Assembly: GCF_001553645.1 (NCBI RefSeq)
Contig: NZ_CP014231.1
Span: forward strand, 1,054,001-1,118,000
Source of the DNA: Leptotrichia sp. oral taxon 847
Lineage (GTDB): Bacteria; Fusobacteriota; Fusobacteriia; Fusobacteriales; Leptotrichiaceae
Length of the DNA: 64,000 bases
Direction: 5' to 3'
The translations under genes were made by a program, and so were the position numbers. Under the pieces are notes generated by a model that was not told where the DNA came from, ran no database searches, and saw only the letters and a list, made by a program, of their open reading frames with translations. Position 1 is the first letter of the stretch, and every line of letters begins with the position of its first letter. Shown here piece after piece: positions 19,137-28,760 of this stretch.

Positions 19137-20014
19137 TCCTTTCCTTCTTTTTTTAACAATGGATATCCCAATTCTTTTCTTGCTGCCACAAATTGTTCAG
19201 CACATTTTTTGGCTAGGTCTCTTACTCTTAAAATGTAAGACATTCTTTCGGTTGTACTGATTGCACCTCTTGCATCAAGGTTGTTGAATGTGTGTGAACA
19301 TTTTAGTACATAGTCGTAAGCTGGTAATACCAAGTTGTGAGCTAAGCAGTTTAATGCTTCTTTTTCATACATATCAAATAACTGAAAGTGCATTGGCACA
19401 TCGGCTACTTCAAAGCTGTATTTCGACATTTCGTACTCGAATTGATATCTTCTTTCTCCATATTTTACACCCTTTGTCCACTCTAAATCTTTTACATCAT
19501 CTTTATTTTGTAAATAAAGTGCAATTCTTTCAAGTCCGTAAGTCAATTCCGATGGAACAATTTCAACTTCTAATCCTCCAACTTGTTGGAAATAAGTAAA
19601 TTGAGTTACTTCCATTCCGTCTAACCATACTTCCCATCCAAGTCCCCAAGCACCTAACGTAGGACTTTCCCAGTTATCCTCTACAAATCTTATATCATGC
19701 TCTTTTGGATTAATCCCCAGTGCAACCAGACTTTCTAAATACAATTCTTGTATATTTTCTGGTGATGGTTTCATTATTACTTGAAATTGGTGATGCTGGT
19801 AAACTCTATTTGGATTTTCTCCATATCTTCCATCTTTTGGTCTTCTTGATGGCTCAACATACGCAATATTCCAAGGTTCTGGTCCCAATGACATAAGAAA
19901 TGTATCAGGGTTAAAAGTCCCCGCTCCAGTTTCCACATCATAAGGATTCCCAATTACACAACCTTTTTCTCCCCAAAATTTTTGAAGAGTTAATATAATT
20001 TCCTGAAAAGTCAT
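19133..20014 (-). CDS. glyQ: Glycyl-tRNA synthetase alpha subunit
   Basis: GlyQ is the class II catalytic subunit of the tetrameric glycyl-tRNA synthetase and forms glycyl-adenylate. The 293-aa sequence begins [18 protein letters not shown] and contains EVGAGTF-like [36 protein letters not shown] (motif 2 region) and [10 protein letters not shown] (motif 3). The length is normal. It abuts the upstream membrane-protein gene and overlaps glyS by 4 bp. Confidence 0.96.
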   Translation of the reverse strand: MTFQEIILTLQKFWGEKGCVIGNPYDVETGAGTFNPDTFLMSLGPEPWNIAYVEPSRRPKDGRYGENPNRVYQHHQFQVIMKPSPENIQELYLESLVALGINPKEHDIRFVEDNWESPTLGAWGLGWEVWLDGMEVTQFTYFQQVGGLEVEIVPSELTYGLERIALYLQNKDDVKDLEWTKGVKYGERRYQFEYEMSKYSFEVADVPMHFQLFDMYEKEALNCLAHNLVLPAYDYVLKCSHTFNNLDARGAISTTERMSYILRVRDLAKKCAEQFVAARKELGYPLLKKEGKE

Positions 20015-20749
20015 TTACCTTTGTCCTTTCTCTTGATTTCTTTTTTTTAAAAGTTTTCTTAAATATATTATTCTTAAAATTAATATTAAAATAGCAAAAT
20101 ATTTTATTATTTCATAACCTATTATACCAATTCCCTTATCTGAAAATGGTATAAAGTAATCATCAATTATTTTGTAAAATGTAGATTTTTCCTTTTTTTC
20201 TCCATATTTTCTTATAATTTTTTCTGGATTTTTCAGATTAAGATTTTTTACTTTCAGTTTTTCTTTTGCCTGTTCTTCTGTCAAATGAAACAACTGATTT
20301 TGCGAATTTATTATAAAATAACCAGAATTTTTATTATATTCAATTTTATTCTTTTCAACTTCTTTTTCTTCTAATAAAGAAACTAATTTCTCTTTAGCCC
20401 TTAAATTTTCTAATACAGCTTCATCAAAATCATAAATATAACCAACCCAGCTATCTTTTATTTTATTTAAATTTTTTAAATATCCTTTATTTCCTAAAGA
20501 AAAACTTACTTCAGGAACAGTCGCATTATAATCAATTGTAAGTAAATAACTTCCTATTTTCAATTCTGTATTTTCTTTAATTGGAAACCAGATATAGAAA
20601 AAATTAATAGTAAAAACCAATATAAATCCGCAAATAATTAGTTCTGCTAATACCCTATTCTTAGAAAAATAAATAATAGTCAAAAATATAGCAAATATTA
20701 ATGCTACAAGAAAAATAAGAGAAAATCCATAAACAGCAGCAAAAATCAT
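20015..20749 (-). CDS. Membrane protein of unknown function
   Basis: I do not recognise this 244-aa protein. It has two hydrophobic helices at the N-terminus (about residues 5-28 and 33-53, ending FFYIWFP). A soluble region of about 145 residues rich in Lys, Glu and Asn follows. A C-terminal helix (YEIIKYFAILILILRIIYL) and a basic tail close it. The topology suggests an extracytoplasmic or cytoplasmic domain tethered at both ends. It is wedged between lspA (1 bp apart) and glyQ (0 bp), so it is surely co-expressed with them, but that context gives no function. Confidence 0.75.
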   Translation of the reverse strand: MIFAAVYGFSLIFLVALIFAIFLTIIYFSKNRVLAELIICGFILVFTINFFYIWFPIKENTELKIGSYLLTIDYNATVPEVSFSLGNKGYLKNLNKIKDSWVGYIYDFDEAVLENLRAKEKLVSLLEEKEVEKNKIEYNKNSGYFIINSQNQLFHLTEEQAKEKLKVKNLNLKNPEKIIRKYGEKKEKSTFYKIIDDYFIPFSDKGIGIIGYEIIKYFAILILILRIIYLRKLLKKRNQEKGQR

Positions 20750-20750
20750 A

Positions 20751-21218
20751 CTATTTACCTTTTTTCATTTTATATTTTCTCACTAAATAATCTATCACAA
20801 TAATATATATCCCAATATGGACATACATATCCGCAACATTAAATACAAAATTCCAAATCCCGCGAAAATCTATCATATCTATGACAAAATTTCTGGCAAC
20901 TCTGTCAATCATATTCCCCAGTGCTCCAGCTGCTATAATTGAAATTCCGACTTTTGTCCACTTTGTATAATCTTTAAAATTTTTATATTCACTAAATATT
21001 ATAAAAATAATCAAAAGCGTACTAAATATCGTAACTAGGTTTATTTTACCCTGTGCCAGTCCGAAAATCATACCGTGATTTTCAACATAAGTAATATGTA
21101 AAAAATTTTTTATAATTGGTATTGAAAACCCCACTTGACCTTTTGCAGCTTGATAAATCATATACTTTGTAACCTGATCAAACAAAGTTAAAACCAATAT
21201 TATCATTCCATAATTCAT
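20751..21218 (-). CDS. lspA: Lipoprotein signal peptidase (signal peptidase II)
   Basis: LspA cleaves the signal peptide of prolipoproteins at the lipid-modified cysteine in the inner membrane. The 155-aa product has four membrane helices. The two catalytic aspartates are in GALGNMIDR and FNVADMYVHIG. The conserved ENHGMIFG block follows the first helix. The stop codon is 3 bp from the start of the next gene and the start is 3 bp after ileS, the usual ileS-lspA pairing. A lipoprotein substrate is present in this window (30751-31296). Confidence 0.93.
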   Translation of the reverse strand: MNYGMIILVLTLFDQVTKYMIYQAAKGQVGFSIPIIKNFLHITYVENHGMIFGLAQGKINLVTIFSTLLIIFIIFSEYKNFKDYTKWTKVGISIIAAGALGNMIDRVARNFVIDMIDFRGIWNFVFNVADMYVHIGIYIIVIDYLVRKYKMKKGK

Positions 21219-21221
21219 AAA

Positions 21222-24023
21222 TTAATTTTTACCTTCCAATTCAGTAAGCACTTTCGCACATCTTGGATCCACATCTGGATATTTAGGATTAGTTCCCACT
21301 TCTTCACTATATTTCCAACATCTTTCACATTTTTTACCTAATGCTTTTGTTACACCAATAGAAATTCCTTCAATTTCAGATTTTTCCAACTCATCTTCTA
21401 CAAATTTAGTTTGCGATACAATAAATAAATCTGAAACTTCGCCTTCTGTATAATCTTTTAAAAATGAATATTCTTCGTTTTTAACATTCAGTAAAAGTCT
21501 GGCATCAAGCGAATGTCCAATAAGTCCACTTTGTCTTTGTGCTTCCAATTTTTTATTTACTTCTTTTTTCAAATGGTAGATCTTTTCCCATTTTTTTGCA
21601 AGTTCTTCGTTTCTATATTTTTTATTTGGCTCAATCCACGAAGATAAATGTACACTTTCTTCCTCTTTTAGCGCCGCAGGAATTCTTTCCCAAATTTCTT
21701 CAGCTGTAAACGACAACACTGGGGAAATAATTCTTACCAACACTTTTAAAACTTCAGTCAACACAGTTTGAGCACTTCTTCTTGCAAGTGATTTAGGTCC
21801 TTCACAGTAAAGTCTGTCTTTCACTATGTCAAGATAAAATGATGACATTTCAATCGAGCAGAAATATGTAATTTCTTGGAATAAGTTGTAAAATTCGTAT
21901 TTATCATAGTACTCTGTTGTCTTCTCTTTCAACTCTTCCAATTTGTGCATTGCCCATTTATCAATTTCAAACATGTCGTCGTAATCCACTTTTTCAGTTT
22001 TGTAGTCAAAATCATTTAAGTTACCCATCAAAAATCTTGCTGTATTTCTAATTCTTCTGTAAGCGTCCGACATTTGCTGCAAAATATTTTCTGAAATTCT
22101 CACATCTTCTCTGTAATCCACTGAAGATACCCAAAGTCTTAAAATATCCGCTCCATATTTTTCTACAATATCTTTTGGAAGAATTGTATTTCCAAGCGAT
22201 TTGGACATTTTACGTCCAAGTCCATCCATTACAAATCCGTGTGTCAAAATTCTTTTGTACGGCGCATCTTTTGTACTCGCAATCGAAGTTAAAAGTGAAG
22301 ACTGGAACCATCCTCTGTGCTGATCGCTTCCTTCTAAGTATAAATCCGCTGGTCTAGGTAAATTTCTAGGAATTAATACACCTCTATGAGATACTCCTGA
22401 ATCAAACCAAACGTCCATTATACTTCTCTCTTTTCTAATTTTTGTATCTTTTAAGTTCAATTTTTCCAATAGTTCGTCACCGATAATTTCGTTGGCATCA
22501 TATTTCCACCAAATGTCTGTTCCTTCTTTTTTCACCAGCTCGATAACTCTATCCATAATTTCCGAATCGTAAATCACTTCATTTGTTTCAGTGTTATAGA
22601 ATAATGGAATCGGTACTCCCCAAACTCTCTGTCTTGAAATTGTCCAGTCCGGTCTAGTTTCAAGCATCGCATTAATTCTATTTTTCCCCCATTCAGGTAC
22701 AAATTCTACATTTTTTAGTGCATTTAGCGCATTTTGTCTGATATCGCTTTCATCGACGCTTATAAACCACTGCTCTGTCGCTCTGAAAATAACTGGCTTT
22801 TTACTTCTCCAGTCGTGTGGATATGAGTGAACGAAAGTCGTGTGATATAATATATGTCCACTTTCAGTCAAGTCCTCCACAATCGCTTTACTTGCTTTTG
22901 CGTAAAACATTCCTTCGTATTTTCCAGCTTCCTTTGTCATATGCCCCTTATCATCTACTGGCGACAAAATTCCAATGTTATATTTTAATGAATAATTGTA
23001 GTCGTCTGCCCCGTGTCCAGGCGCTGTATGAACTGCTCCAGTACCTGCATCTATTGTTACATAATCAGCATTCATTACCAATCCTTTTCTATCTAAAAAC
23101 GGATGCTTGTAGTGAGTGTACTCCAATTCTGTCCCTTTAAATTCTTTTAATAATTCATACGACAAGTCCAATGTTTTAAACACATCTTCAGCTAATTCTT
23201 TTGCAACAATCAAATTTCCTTTTTCAGTTTTGTACAACCCGTAATCAAATTCAGGATGCAAAAATACCCCCAAGTTTGCTGGTAATGTCCAAGGTGTTGT
23301 TGTCCAAATTAAGATGTTTGCTTTGTCCACACCTAATTTATCAGCTAAATCTTTTTCTCCTTCAAATTTCACATAAATTGAGTGTGAAGTTATATCTTTA
23401 TATTCAATTTCTGCCTCTGCAAGTGCAGTTTCAGTGGTAGGCGACCAGTACACTGGTTTTAACCCTTTATAAATGTATCCATTTTCATAAATTTCTTTAA
23501 ATACTTTTAGTTGTTCTGCTTCGAATTCAGGTTTCAAAGTAACATAAGGATTGTTCCAATCCCCAAAAATTCCAAGCCTTACAAACTCTTTTTTTTGTTT
23601 TTCCACCCATTTTAGTGCATACTTTTTACATTCTTGTCTTATTTGAAGAGGGGTCATCGCTCTTGCTTTTTCTCCCATTTCTTCCATTATTTTCCATTCA
23701 ATCGGAAGACCGTGAGTATCCCATCCTGGAATATATGGAGCATTGTACCCTCTCATTCTTTTGTATTTTAAAATAATATCTTTTAACACTTTATTTAAGG
23801 CGTGCCCAATATGAATATCCCCATTTGCATATGGCGGTCCATCGTGCAGTACAAAAAATGGATGCCCTTCTTTTAATGATTTTTCGTAAATGTTTGATTT
23901 TGTCCAATCTCTTAAAGTCAATGGTTCTTTTTGTGCTAAGTTAGCTTTCATCTTAAAACTTGTTTTTGGCAGATTTAACGTTTTAGCATAATCTACTTTT
24001 TCAGTATTTTGATTTTCTGACAT
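21222..24023 (-). CDS. ileS: Isoleucyl-tRNA synthetase
   Basis: IleS is a class I aminoacyl-tRNA synthetase with editing activity, 933 aa. HIGH is in [11 protein letters not shown], the editing domain has [13 protein letters not shown], and KMSKS starts at K605. The C-terminal zinc-binding tail has C899 and C902 in CERCW and C922 in DPRC. The position where many bacterial IleRS have the third Cys (CxRC) is Asp920-Pro here, so one canonical ligand is missing. The ATG at 24023 follows an AGGAGG site. No T-box is visible in the short leader. It heads the ileS-lspA-(membrane protein)-glyQ-glyS cluster. Confidence 0.97.
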   Translation of the reverse strand: MSENQNTEKVDYAKTLNLPKTSFKMKANLAQKEPLTLRDWTKSNIYEKSLKEGHPFFVLHDGPPYANGDIHIGHALNKVLKDIILKYKRMRGYNAPYIPGWDTHGLPIEWKIMEEMGEKARAMTPLQIRQECKKYALKWVEKQKKEFVRLGIFGDWNNPYVTLKPEFEAEQLKVFKEIYENGYIYKGLKPVYWSPTTETALAEAEIEYKDITSHSIYVKFEGEKDLADKLGVDKANILIWTTTPWTLPANLGVFLHPEFDYGLYKTEKGNLIVAKELAEDVFKTLDLSYELLKEFKGTELEYTHYKHPFLDRKGLVMNADYVTIDAGTGAVHTAPGHGADDYNYSLKYNIGILSPVDDKGHMTKEAGKYEGMFYAKASKAIVEDLTESGHILYHTTFVHSYPHDWRSKKPVIFRATEQWFISVDESDIRQNALNALKNVEFVPEWGKNRINAMLETRPDWTISRQRVWGVPIPLFYNTETNEVIYDSEIMDRVIELVKKEGTDIWWKYDANEIIGDELLEKLNLKDTKIRKERSIMDVWFDSGVSHRGVLIPRNLPRPADLYLEGSDQHRGWFQSSLLTSIASTKDAPYKRILTHGFVMDGLGRKMSKSLGNTILPKDIVEKYGADILRLWVSSVDYREDVRISENILQQMSDAYRRIRNTARFLMGNLNDFDYKTEKVDYDDMFEIDKWAMHKLEELKEKTTEYYDKYEFYNLFQEITYFCSIEMSSFYLDIVKDRLYCEGPKSLARRSAQTVLTEVLKVLVRIISPVLSFTAEEIWERIPAALKEEESVHLSSWIEPNKKYRNEELAKKWEKIYHLKKEVNKKLEAQRQSGLIGHSLDARLLLNVKNEEYSFLKDYTEGEVSDLFIVSQTKFVEDELEKSEIEGISIGVTKALGKKCERCWKYSEEVGTNPKYPDVDPRCAKVLTELEGKN

Positions 24024-24071
24024 TACTTCCTCCTATTTTTTTCTTTTAATTTACTATTTTTTATGTCTTTT

Positions 24072-24077
24072 ATTATA
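24072..24077 (-). promoter_or_regulatory. Extended -10 of the ileS cluster
   Basis: The coding strand reads GTGATATAAT, an extended -10 element, 49 bp upstream of the ileS ATG. The -35 at 17-bp spacing (TTTAAA) is poor. Confidence 0.55.
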
Positions 24078-24135
24078 TCACAATTTTATATATTTTTAAA
24101 TAACTCTAGCCTGAATATCCTTAAATATACAAAAT

Positions 24136-24175
24136 AAGGAGATACTAAAATTTCACCAACTTTAGTATTCTCCTT
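24136..24175 (-). terminator. lctP terminator
   Basis: Long arms (AAGGAGAATACTAAA and its near-complement) with an 11-nt loop are followed by TTATTTTG on the minus strand. It lies 57 bp past the lctP stop codon and separates lctP from ileS. Confidence 0.85.
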
Positions 24176-24231
24176 TTCTTTAACTGTTGCATTTACTTTT
24201 TCTAAACTTCATAATTTTTAGTTTTAAATTT

Positions 24232-25791
24232 TTAATGAAGCATTCCTGCTCCAATGAATGTTAAAATACCTAAAACAGCTGCATAAGCTATTGAATATTT
24301 GACAGTAAATTTAAGCATATCTCCTTCTTTACCCATTAATCCAACTGTTGAAGCGGCAATTGCAATATTTTGTGGAGAAATCATCTTTCCTCCTGTCGCT
24401 CCACCTGTACCAGCGGCAATATACAACGCTTTTAACGCATCATTTCCTCCTAATTTTACTTGAACTCCTCCGAATAACAAGTTAGAAGCTAAGTCACTTC
24501 CTGTTACAAATGTACCGATTGTTCCTAGGAATGGCGAAATAAATGGGAAGAATTTACCTGTTGCAGCAAATCCTTTTGCTATACTTCCTATCATTCCACT
24601 ATGTTTCATAACTACTGACAACGCCACAATTCCCATAATTACTATAACTGAAGGTAATTTACTAAGAATCGTTTCTTTCAAAGTTTCAGCCATAACTTTT
24701 GGTTTTACTCCTTGAATAAATCCTGCAATAACTGTTGCTACAAATAGTGGCGCAGCTGGTGCTAAAATCCATTTGAATGTTACCCTCGGATCTCCGCCGT
24801 CTTTAAACCAAGCAGCTTCATGTCCAAAAGCAAAGTTAAATTGTGTTGTTGTAGGTTCTAGTGCTTTATGAACAGCTTCTACAACTGGACTTGTTCCAAT
24901 GATTAAAATTATCATCAAAATATATGGAATCCAAGCCATAAACGCATCTTTTCCAGTAACAGCCTGACCTTTGTTATTAGCTTGTGCATTTTTATCTTCT
25001 TTAATAAAGATTTTAGTTGCTACTATCATCAAAATCATTGCAAATAAACTTGATAAAATTGTCGGTAATTCTGCACCCATTGTTTTTGCAATAAATGGTT
25101 GTGTTAAGTAACCAATAATTGATGCGATAACCACAGGTAAAATTCCTCTTCCAAAAGCTGCGTTTTTTCCACCATCAATTTCTTTATTAGCCATTATTAC
25201 TAAAATAAATGGTATAATACATGTCAATACTAACAATAATAATGATGTGTAAAATGCTGTTTCCCCTGGATTCAAATTAAAGTTTGTAATCATTGTTGTT
25301 ACAGGTAATCCAACTGTCCCAAATGCTGTTGGTGTTGAGTTTGCAATAAGACAAATTAATGCTGCATTTAATGGAGTAAATCCTAATGAAACCATGATTG
25401 CTGCTGGAATTGCAACTGCTGTCCCATATCCTGCAATACCTTCTATAAATCCACCAAATCCCCAAGCTAATATCAATGCTTGAGCTCTTTTATCCGTTGA
25501 AATGCTTCCTAACATTGATTTGATTGTTTCAATTTTACCAGTTTTTACTGATAAATCGTAAGCAAATAGCGCTGCAAATACTACAAATCCGATAGGCATC
25601 CACGCTGTCGCAAATCCTTCAATAATTGAAGCGAAAACCCCTTGAATCGGCATTCTCCACCCTGGCATAACAAAATTTAAAATAATTGCCACTACTAAAC
25701 TGGCATACGCACTAAACATTGCTGATTTCTTTAAAAATGTCAGCAATATCAAAAATACAACTACTGGCACTAATCCAACTAAAAATTCCAT
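24232..25791 (-). CDS. lctP: L-lactate permease
   Basis: This 519-aa lactate permease (LctP/LldP family) has about 12 membrane helices. It imports or exports lactate with protons across the inner membrane. Family features include GWRMPIQGVFASIIEGFATAWMP-type segments near the N-terminus, AWGFGGFIEGIAGYGTAVAIP, NSTPTAFGTVGLPV, and near the C-terminus FVTGSDLASNLLFGGVQ and GATGGKMISPQNIAIA. It stands alone between two terminators. In a fermenter it may serve lactate excretion or use; no lactate dehydrogenase is nearby. Confidence 0.95.
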   Translation of the reverse strand: MEFLVGLVPVVVFLILLTFLKKSAMFSAYASLVVAIILNFVMPGWRMPIQGVFASIIEGFATAWMPIGFVVFAALFAYDLSVKTGKIETIKSMLGSISTDKRAQALILAWGFGGFIEGIAGYGTAVAIPAAIMVSLGFTPLNAALICLIANSTPTAFGTVGLPVTTMITNFNLNPGETAFYTSLLLLVLTCIIPFILVIMANKEIDGGKNAAFGRGILPVVIASIIGYLTQPFIAKTMGAELPTILSSLFAMILMIVATKIFIKEDKNAQANNKGQAVTGKDAFMAWIPYILMIILIIGTSPVVEAVHKALEPTTTQFNFAFGHEAAWFKDGGDPRVTFKWILAPAAPLFVATVIAGFIQGVKPKVMAETLKETILSKLPSVIVIMGIVALSVVMKHSGMIGSIAKGFAATGKFFPFISPFLGTIGTFVTGSDLASNLLFGGVQVKLGGNDALKALYIAAGTGGATGGKMISPQNIAIAASTVGLMGKEGDMLKFTVKYSIAYAAVLGILTFIGAGMLH

Positions 25792-25923
25792 TCCTGAACC
25801 TTCCTTCTCTTTATATTTTTTAAAAAAAGTTTAAAAAGAAAAATTCTTTTAAAAATTAAAACATTTAAAACATTTTATTTTTTAAAATCAATTTAGTTTT
25901 TTAAAAATTCTTTAATTTTTTAG

Positions 25924-25951
25924 GTTATATTTTATCAGATTTGTTTGACAA
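25924..25951 (-). promoter_or_regulatory. Possible lctP promoter
   Basis: TTGTCA and TATAAC lie 16 bp apart, about 130 bp upstream of the lctP start. The match is moderate and other AT-rich hexamers are nearby. The 385-bp gap between tex and lctP holds only this candidate and the tex terminator; I see no gene in it. Confidence 0.4.
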
Positions 25952-26102
25952 CGATTACTTTTTTAATATAATAGTCTTTTGAAAAAATGACTTAGCTATT
26001 TGATATAAATAAAATCACAAGTTTCTAAACATTTCTAATTTAAATAATATTTATGACTTTTTAATAACCCAAATTTCTCACTTATATATTATCAAATTTT
26101 TC

Positions 26103-26157
26103 AAAAAAGTACAAATATTTTTTAAAAAAATTTGTTTTTACGATATTTGCACTTTTT
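26103..26157 (-). terminator. tex terminator
   Basis: The arms AAAAAAGTGCAAATAT and ATATTTGTACTTTTTT pair with one G-T wobble around a 23-nt AT-rich loop, 20 bp past the tex stop codon. The T-run is on both strands. Confidence 0.8.
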
Positions 26158-26176
26158 TAATATTTTTTAAATTTTA

Positions 26177-28372
26177 TTATAATCCTTTTCTCGTAAGCCC
26201 CACTCTTCCACGTTCTTTATCCAGTGACAATATTTTAACTTTAATAATCTGCCCCACCGACAGCTCTTTTGTCGCATCTTTTACAAATTTATCAGAAATT
26301 TCAGAAATATGAAGCAGTGCATCCCCTTTTAGCCCAATATCCACAAAAGCCCCAAATTTCGCCACATTTCTTACGGTTCCTTCGAGAACCATTCCCTCTT
26401 GCAAATCATCCATCTTCAAAATATCCGATCTCAAAAGAGGTTTTTCAAATTCATCACGCGGATCTCTTCTATCCTTTAAAAGAGCCTCATATACATCTTT
26501 TGCCGTTTCATTCCCAAATTCATTTTCAGATATAATTTTTTTCAAATCAACATTTTTCAATTTTTGTCTAACTTCTTTCAAATTATCCTTCAAATCACTA
26601 GCTTTACATCCAGCCTCTTTTAAAATAGTTTCAGCAACGTGATACGACTCAGGGTGAATAATCGTATTATCCAGAGGATTTTCACTACTAGGCACAACGA
26701 CAAATCCAGCCATCTGCTCAAAAGCCTTTGCTCCCAAGCCTTTTACTTTCGTAAGCTCTTTTCTGTCCTTAAAATCTCCATTTTCGTGCCTATAATCCAC
26801 AAGATTTTTAGCTACATTTTTCTTAATTCCAGATACAAAACTAAGTAATGCCCACGAAGCTGTATTAATATTGACTCCAACATTATTTACAACATGCTCA
26901 ATCGTCTGTTCCAAAGTTTCATTCAGTTTTTTTTGATTCACATCGTGCTGATACATTCCGACTCCAATTGATTTTGGATCAATCTTCACAAGCTCAGCCA
27001 TCGGATCCTGAATTCTTCTAGCAATCGAAATCGCTCCTCTAGCCGTTACATCCAAATCTGGAAACTCTTCAATCGCAATTTTTGAAGCTGAATAAACTGA
27101 AGCTCCTGCTTCACTTACAATCAAATATGACACAGGTTTTGATGCTTCCTTTATAACATCTGCCACAAAACTTTCAGTTTCACGAGAAGCGGTTCCATTC
27201 CCAATTGCAATGATATCAACATCGTATTTTTTAATGTAGTCCAAGATTTTTTTCTTTGCGGTTGCAAGCTGCTTTGAATTGTGCATTTCTTCAACAAGGA
27301 AAAGCACATCATTTGTTTCATAAAATCCATCTTTGTTAATAATTACTAATTTACAACCTGTTCTGTAACCAGGATCAAGGCCCATCAATGTTTTTTTAGT
27401 TAAAGGTGGCTGCAATAGTAATTTTTCCAAATTTTCAGAAAAAATATTAATCGCTTCTTCCTCAGCTTTTTCAGTATAAATATTTCTCACTTCGTTTTTT
27501 ATCGACGGATAAGCCAATCTATCCAGCGAATCTTTTATAACTTCGCTCAAAAATTCAACTAAATTTTTATTTTCAAAAGTATTCAAAATAAAGTCCATTA
27601 TAAATTTTTCAGTTTTTTCGTCAATTTCAATGTCAACTTTCAATATTTTTTCTTTTTCACCACGATTTATCGCCAAAATTCTATTAGAAGCCGCTTTTTT
27701 AATAAGCTCCGAATATTCATAGTAATCTTGATAAACCCCTTTTTCATCATTTTCTTTGTTTTTTTCTACAACTTTTGAAGTCAAAATTCCAAATTCTGAA
27801 ATTTTGTTTCTCAAAAATTCCCTTATTTTCACATCCTCCGAAATATTTTGAGCAATGATTAAATGCACTCCATTAATCGCATCTTCAACCGATACAACTT
27901 CTTCACTCAAATATTTTTCTGCTTCTTTTTGTAACTCTTCAAAAGTAGTTGTCGAAAGCAATGCAAATTCTGTCAAAGGCTCTAGCCCTTGCTCTTTCGC
28001 AATATCTGCCTTTGTTTTTTTCTTTTTCTTGTAAGGCAAATAAAGGTCTTCCACTTCCTGAAGTTTTGTTGCACAAGTTATGCTGTTTTTAAGCTTGTCA
28101 GTCAATTTCCCCTGCTCTTCTATAAGTCTTAAAACTTCTTCTTTTCTCTTTTCCAAATTTCTGTAATAAGTAACTTTCTCAATTACATCTCTAATTTGCT
28201 CCTCGTCCAAATTTCCCGTAACTTCTTTTCTATAACGAGCAATAAACGGCACAGTCGACCCTTCGTCAAAAAGTTTTATTGTCTTTTCCACTTGTGACTC
28301 ATTAAAATTTAGTTCATTTGCCACATTTTTTAAAATATCCACAACAATCTCCTTTATATTTTTCAATTTCAT
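26177..28372 (-). CDS. tex: Tex-family RNA-binding transcriptional accessory protein
   Basis: Tex is a multidomain nucleic-acid-binding protein associated with transcription. The 731-aa product has the N-terminal Tex region (FIARYRKEVTGNLDEEQIR) and the YqgF/RuvC-like domain (GLDPGYRTGCKLVII). It continues with helix-hairpin-helix motifs (VGVNINTASWALLSFVSGI and LTKVKGLGAKAFEQMAGF) and a C-terminal S1 domain (GMVLEGTVRNVAKFGAFVDIGLKGDALLHIS). It follows smpB exon 2 by 9 bp. Read-through from smpB, and hence through the IStron, is therefore likely to feed tex. Confidence 0.94.
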   Translation of the reverse strand: MKLKNIKEIVVDILKNVANELNFNESQVEKTIKLFDEGSTVPFIARYRKEVTGNLDEEQIRDVIEKVTYYRNLEKRKEEVLRLIEEQGKLTDKLKNSITCATKLQEVEDLYLPYKKKKKTKADIAKEQGLEPLTEFALLSTTTFEELQKEAEKYLSEEVVSVEDAINGVHLIIAQNISEDVKIREFLRNKISEFGILTSKVVEKNKENDEKGVYQDYYEYSELIKKAASNRILAINRGEKEKILKVDIEIDEKTEKFIMDFILNTFENKNLVEFLSEVIKDSLDRLAYPSIKNEVRNIYTEKAEEEAINIFSENLEKLLLQPPLTKKTLMGLDPGYRTGCKLVIINKDGFYETNDVLFLVEEMHNSKQLATAKKKILDYIKKYDVDIIAIGNGTASRETESFVADVIKEASKPVSYLIVSEAGASVYSASKIAIEEFPDLDVTARGAISIARRIQDPMAELVKIDPKSIGVGMYQHDVNQKKLNETLEQTIEHVVNNVGVNINTASWALLSFVSGIKKNVAKNLVDYRHENGDFKDRKELTKVKGLGAKAFEQMAGFVVVPSSENPLDNTIIHPESYHVAETILKEAGCKASDLKDNLKEVRQKLKNVDLKKIISENEFGNETAKDVYEALLKDRRDPRDEFEKPLLRSDILKMDDLQEGMVLEGTVRNVAKFGAFVDIGLKGDALLHISEISDKFVKDATKELSVGQIIKVKILSLDKERGRVGLTRKGL

Positions 28373-28381
28373 TTTATAAAA

Positions 28382-28667
28382 TTATCTCAAAAAATCTTTT
28401 TGAATTTTTTTCAAATTTCTATCTATATCTTTTCTTTTCAAAGTTTCCCTTTTATCGTGAAGTTTTTTCCCTTTTGCAAGTGCAATTTCCACCTTTACTA
28501 ACCTTTTTTTTGTATAAACTGAAAGTGGTACAATTGTGTAACCTTGTTCTTTAATCTTGGATTCCCATTTATTGATTTCTCTTCGACTCAAAAGTAATTT
28601 TCTCACTCTTGACTCTGGCACATTGTTAATATTTCCAAATTCGTAAGGTGTTATGTGCATATTCATT
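28382..28667 (-). CDS. smpB: SmpB, 3' exon (split by an IStron)
   Basis: SmpB binds tmRNA and is essential for rescue of stalled ribosomes by trans-translation. This segment encodes the C-terminal two thirds of the family: [63 protein letters not shown] and a basic tail. The first ATG in frame (28666) would give only 94 aa without the conserved N-terminal tmRNA-binding strands. Those are found 1.9 kb upstream at 30578-30738. Joining 30578 to 28667 restores one open frame of 148 aa reading NEVFI-MNMHI across the junction. No ribosome binding site needed for separate initiation is convincing. Confidence 0.92.
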
Positions 28668-28760
28668 CTGAACCTCCCATTTCTTACGTCATGGGGTTCT
28701 AAAATCTTTAAAAATATTCAAAAATTTTCTAAGAAGTTTGATAGCTTTACACTACCCTTA
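28668..28760 (-). ncRNA. Predicted omega-RNA scaffold and right-end hairpin of the IStron
   Basis: The segment from the end of tnpB to the element boundary contains a nested hairpin: outer arms AACC/GGTT around CCAT/ATGG, at 28670-28701. By analogy with studied TnpB systems, the omega-RNA would end here and take its guide from the flanking DNA, i.e. the smpB 3' exon beginning AATGAATATGC. The 5' end of the RNA is not visible from sequence. Confidence 0.5.

Noticed and set aside
24024-24231. T-box riboswitch upstream of ileS
   Set aside because: The leader after the -10 element is only about 40-50 nt and the hairpin at 24136-24175 lies before it and belongs to lctP; no T-box sequence is present.
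28382-28666. A short SmpB of 94 aa starting at its own ATG
   Set aside because: It would lack the conserved N-terminal tmRNA-binding strands, which are found intact on the other side of the IStron.
28664-28668. Alternative intron 3' boundary directly before AATATGCAC, giving VFI-NMHI
   Set aside because: It also ends in G, but the joined protein would be one residue shorter than the family and would require the 5' exon to end one base later; the chosen junction fits both exon and family spacing better.
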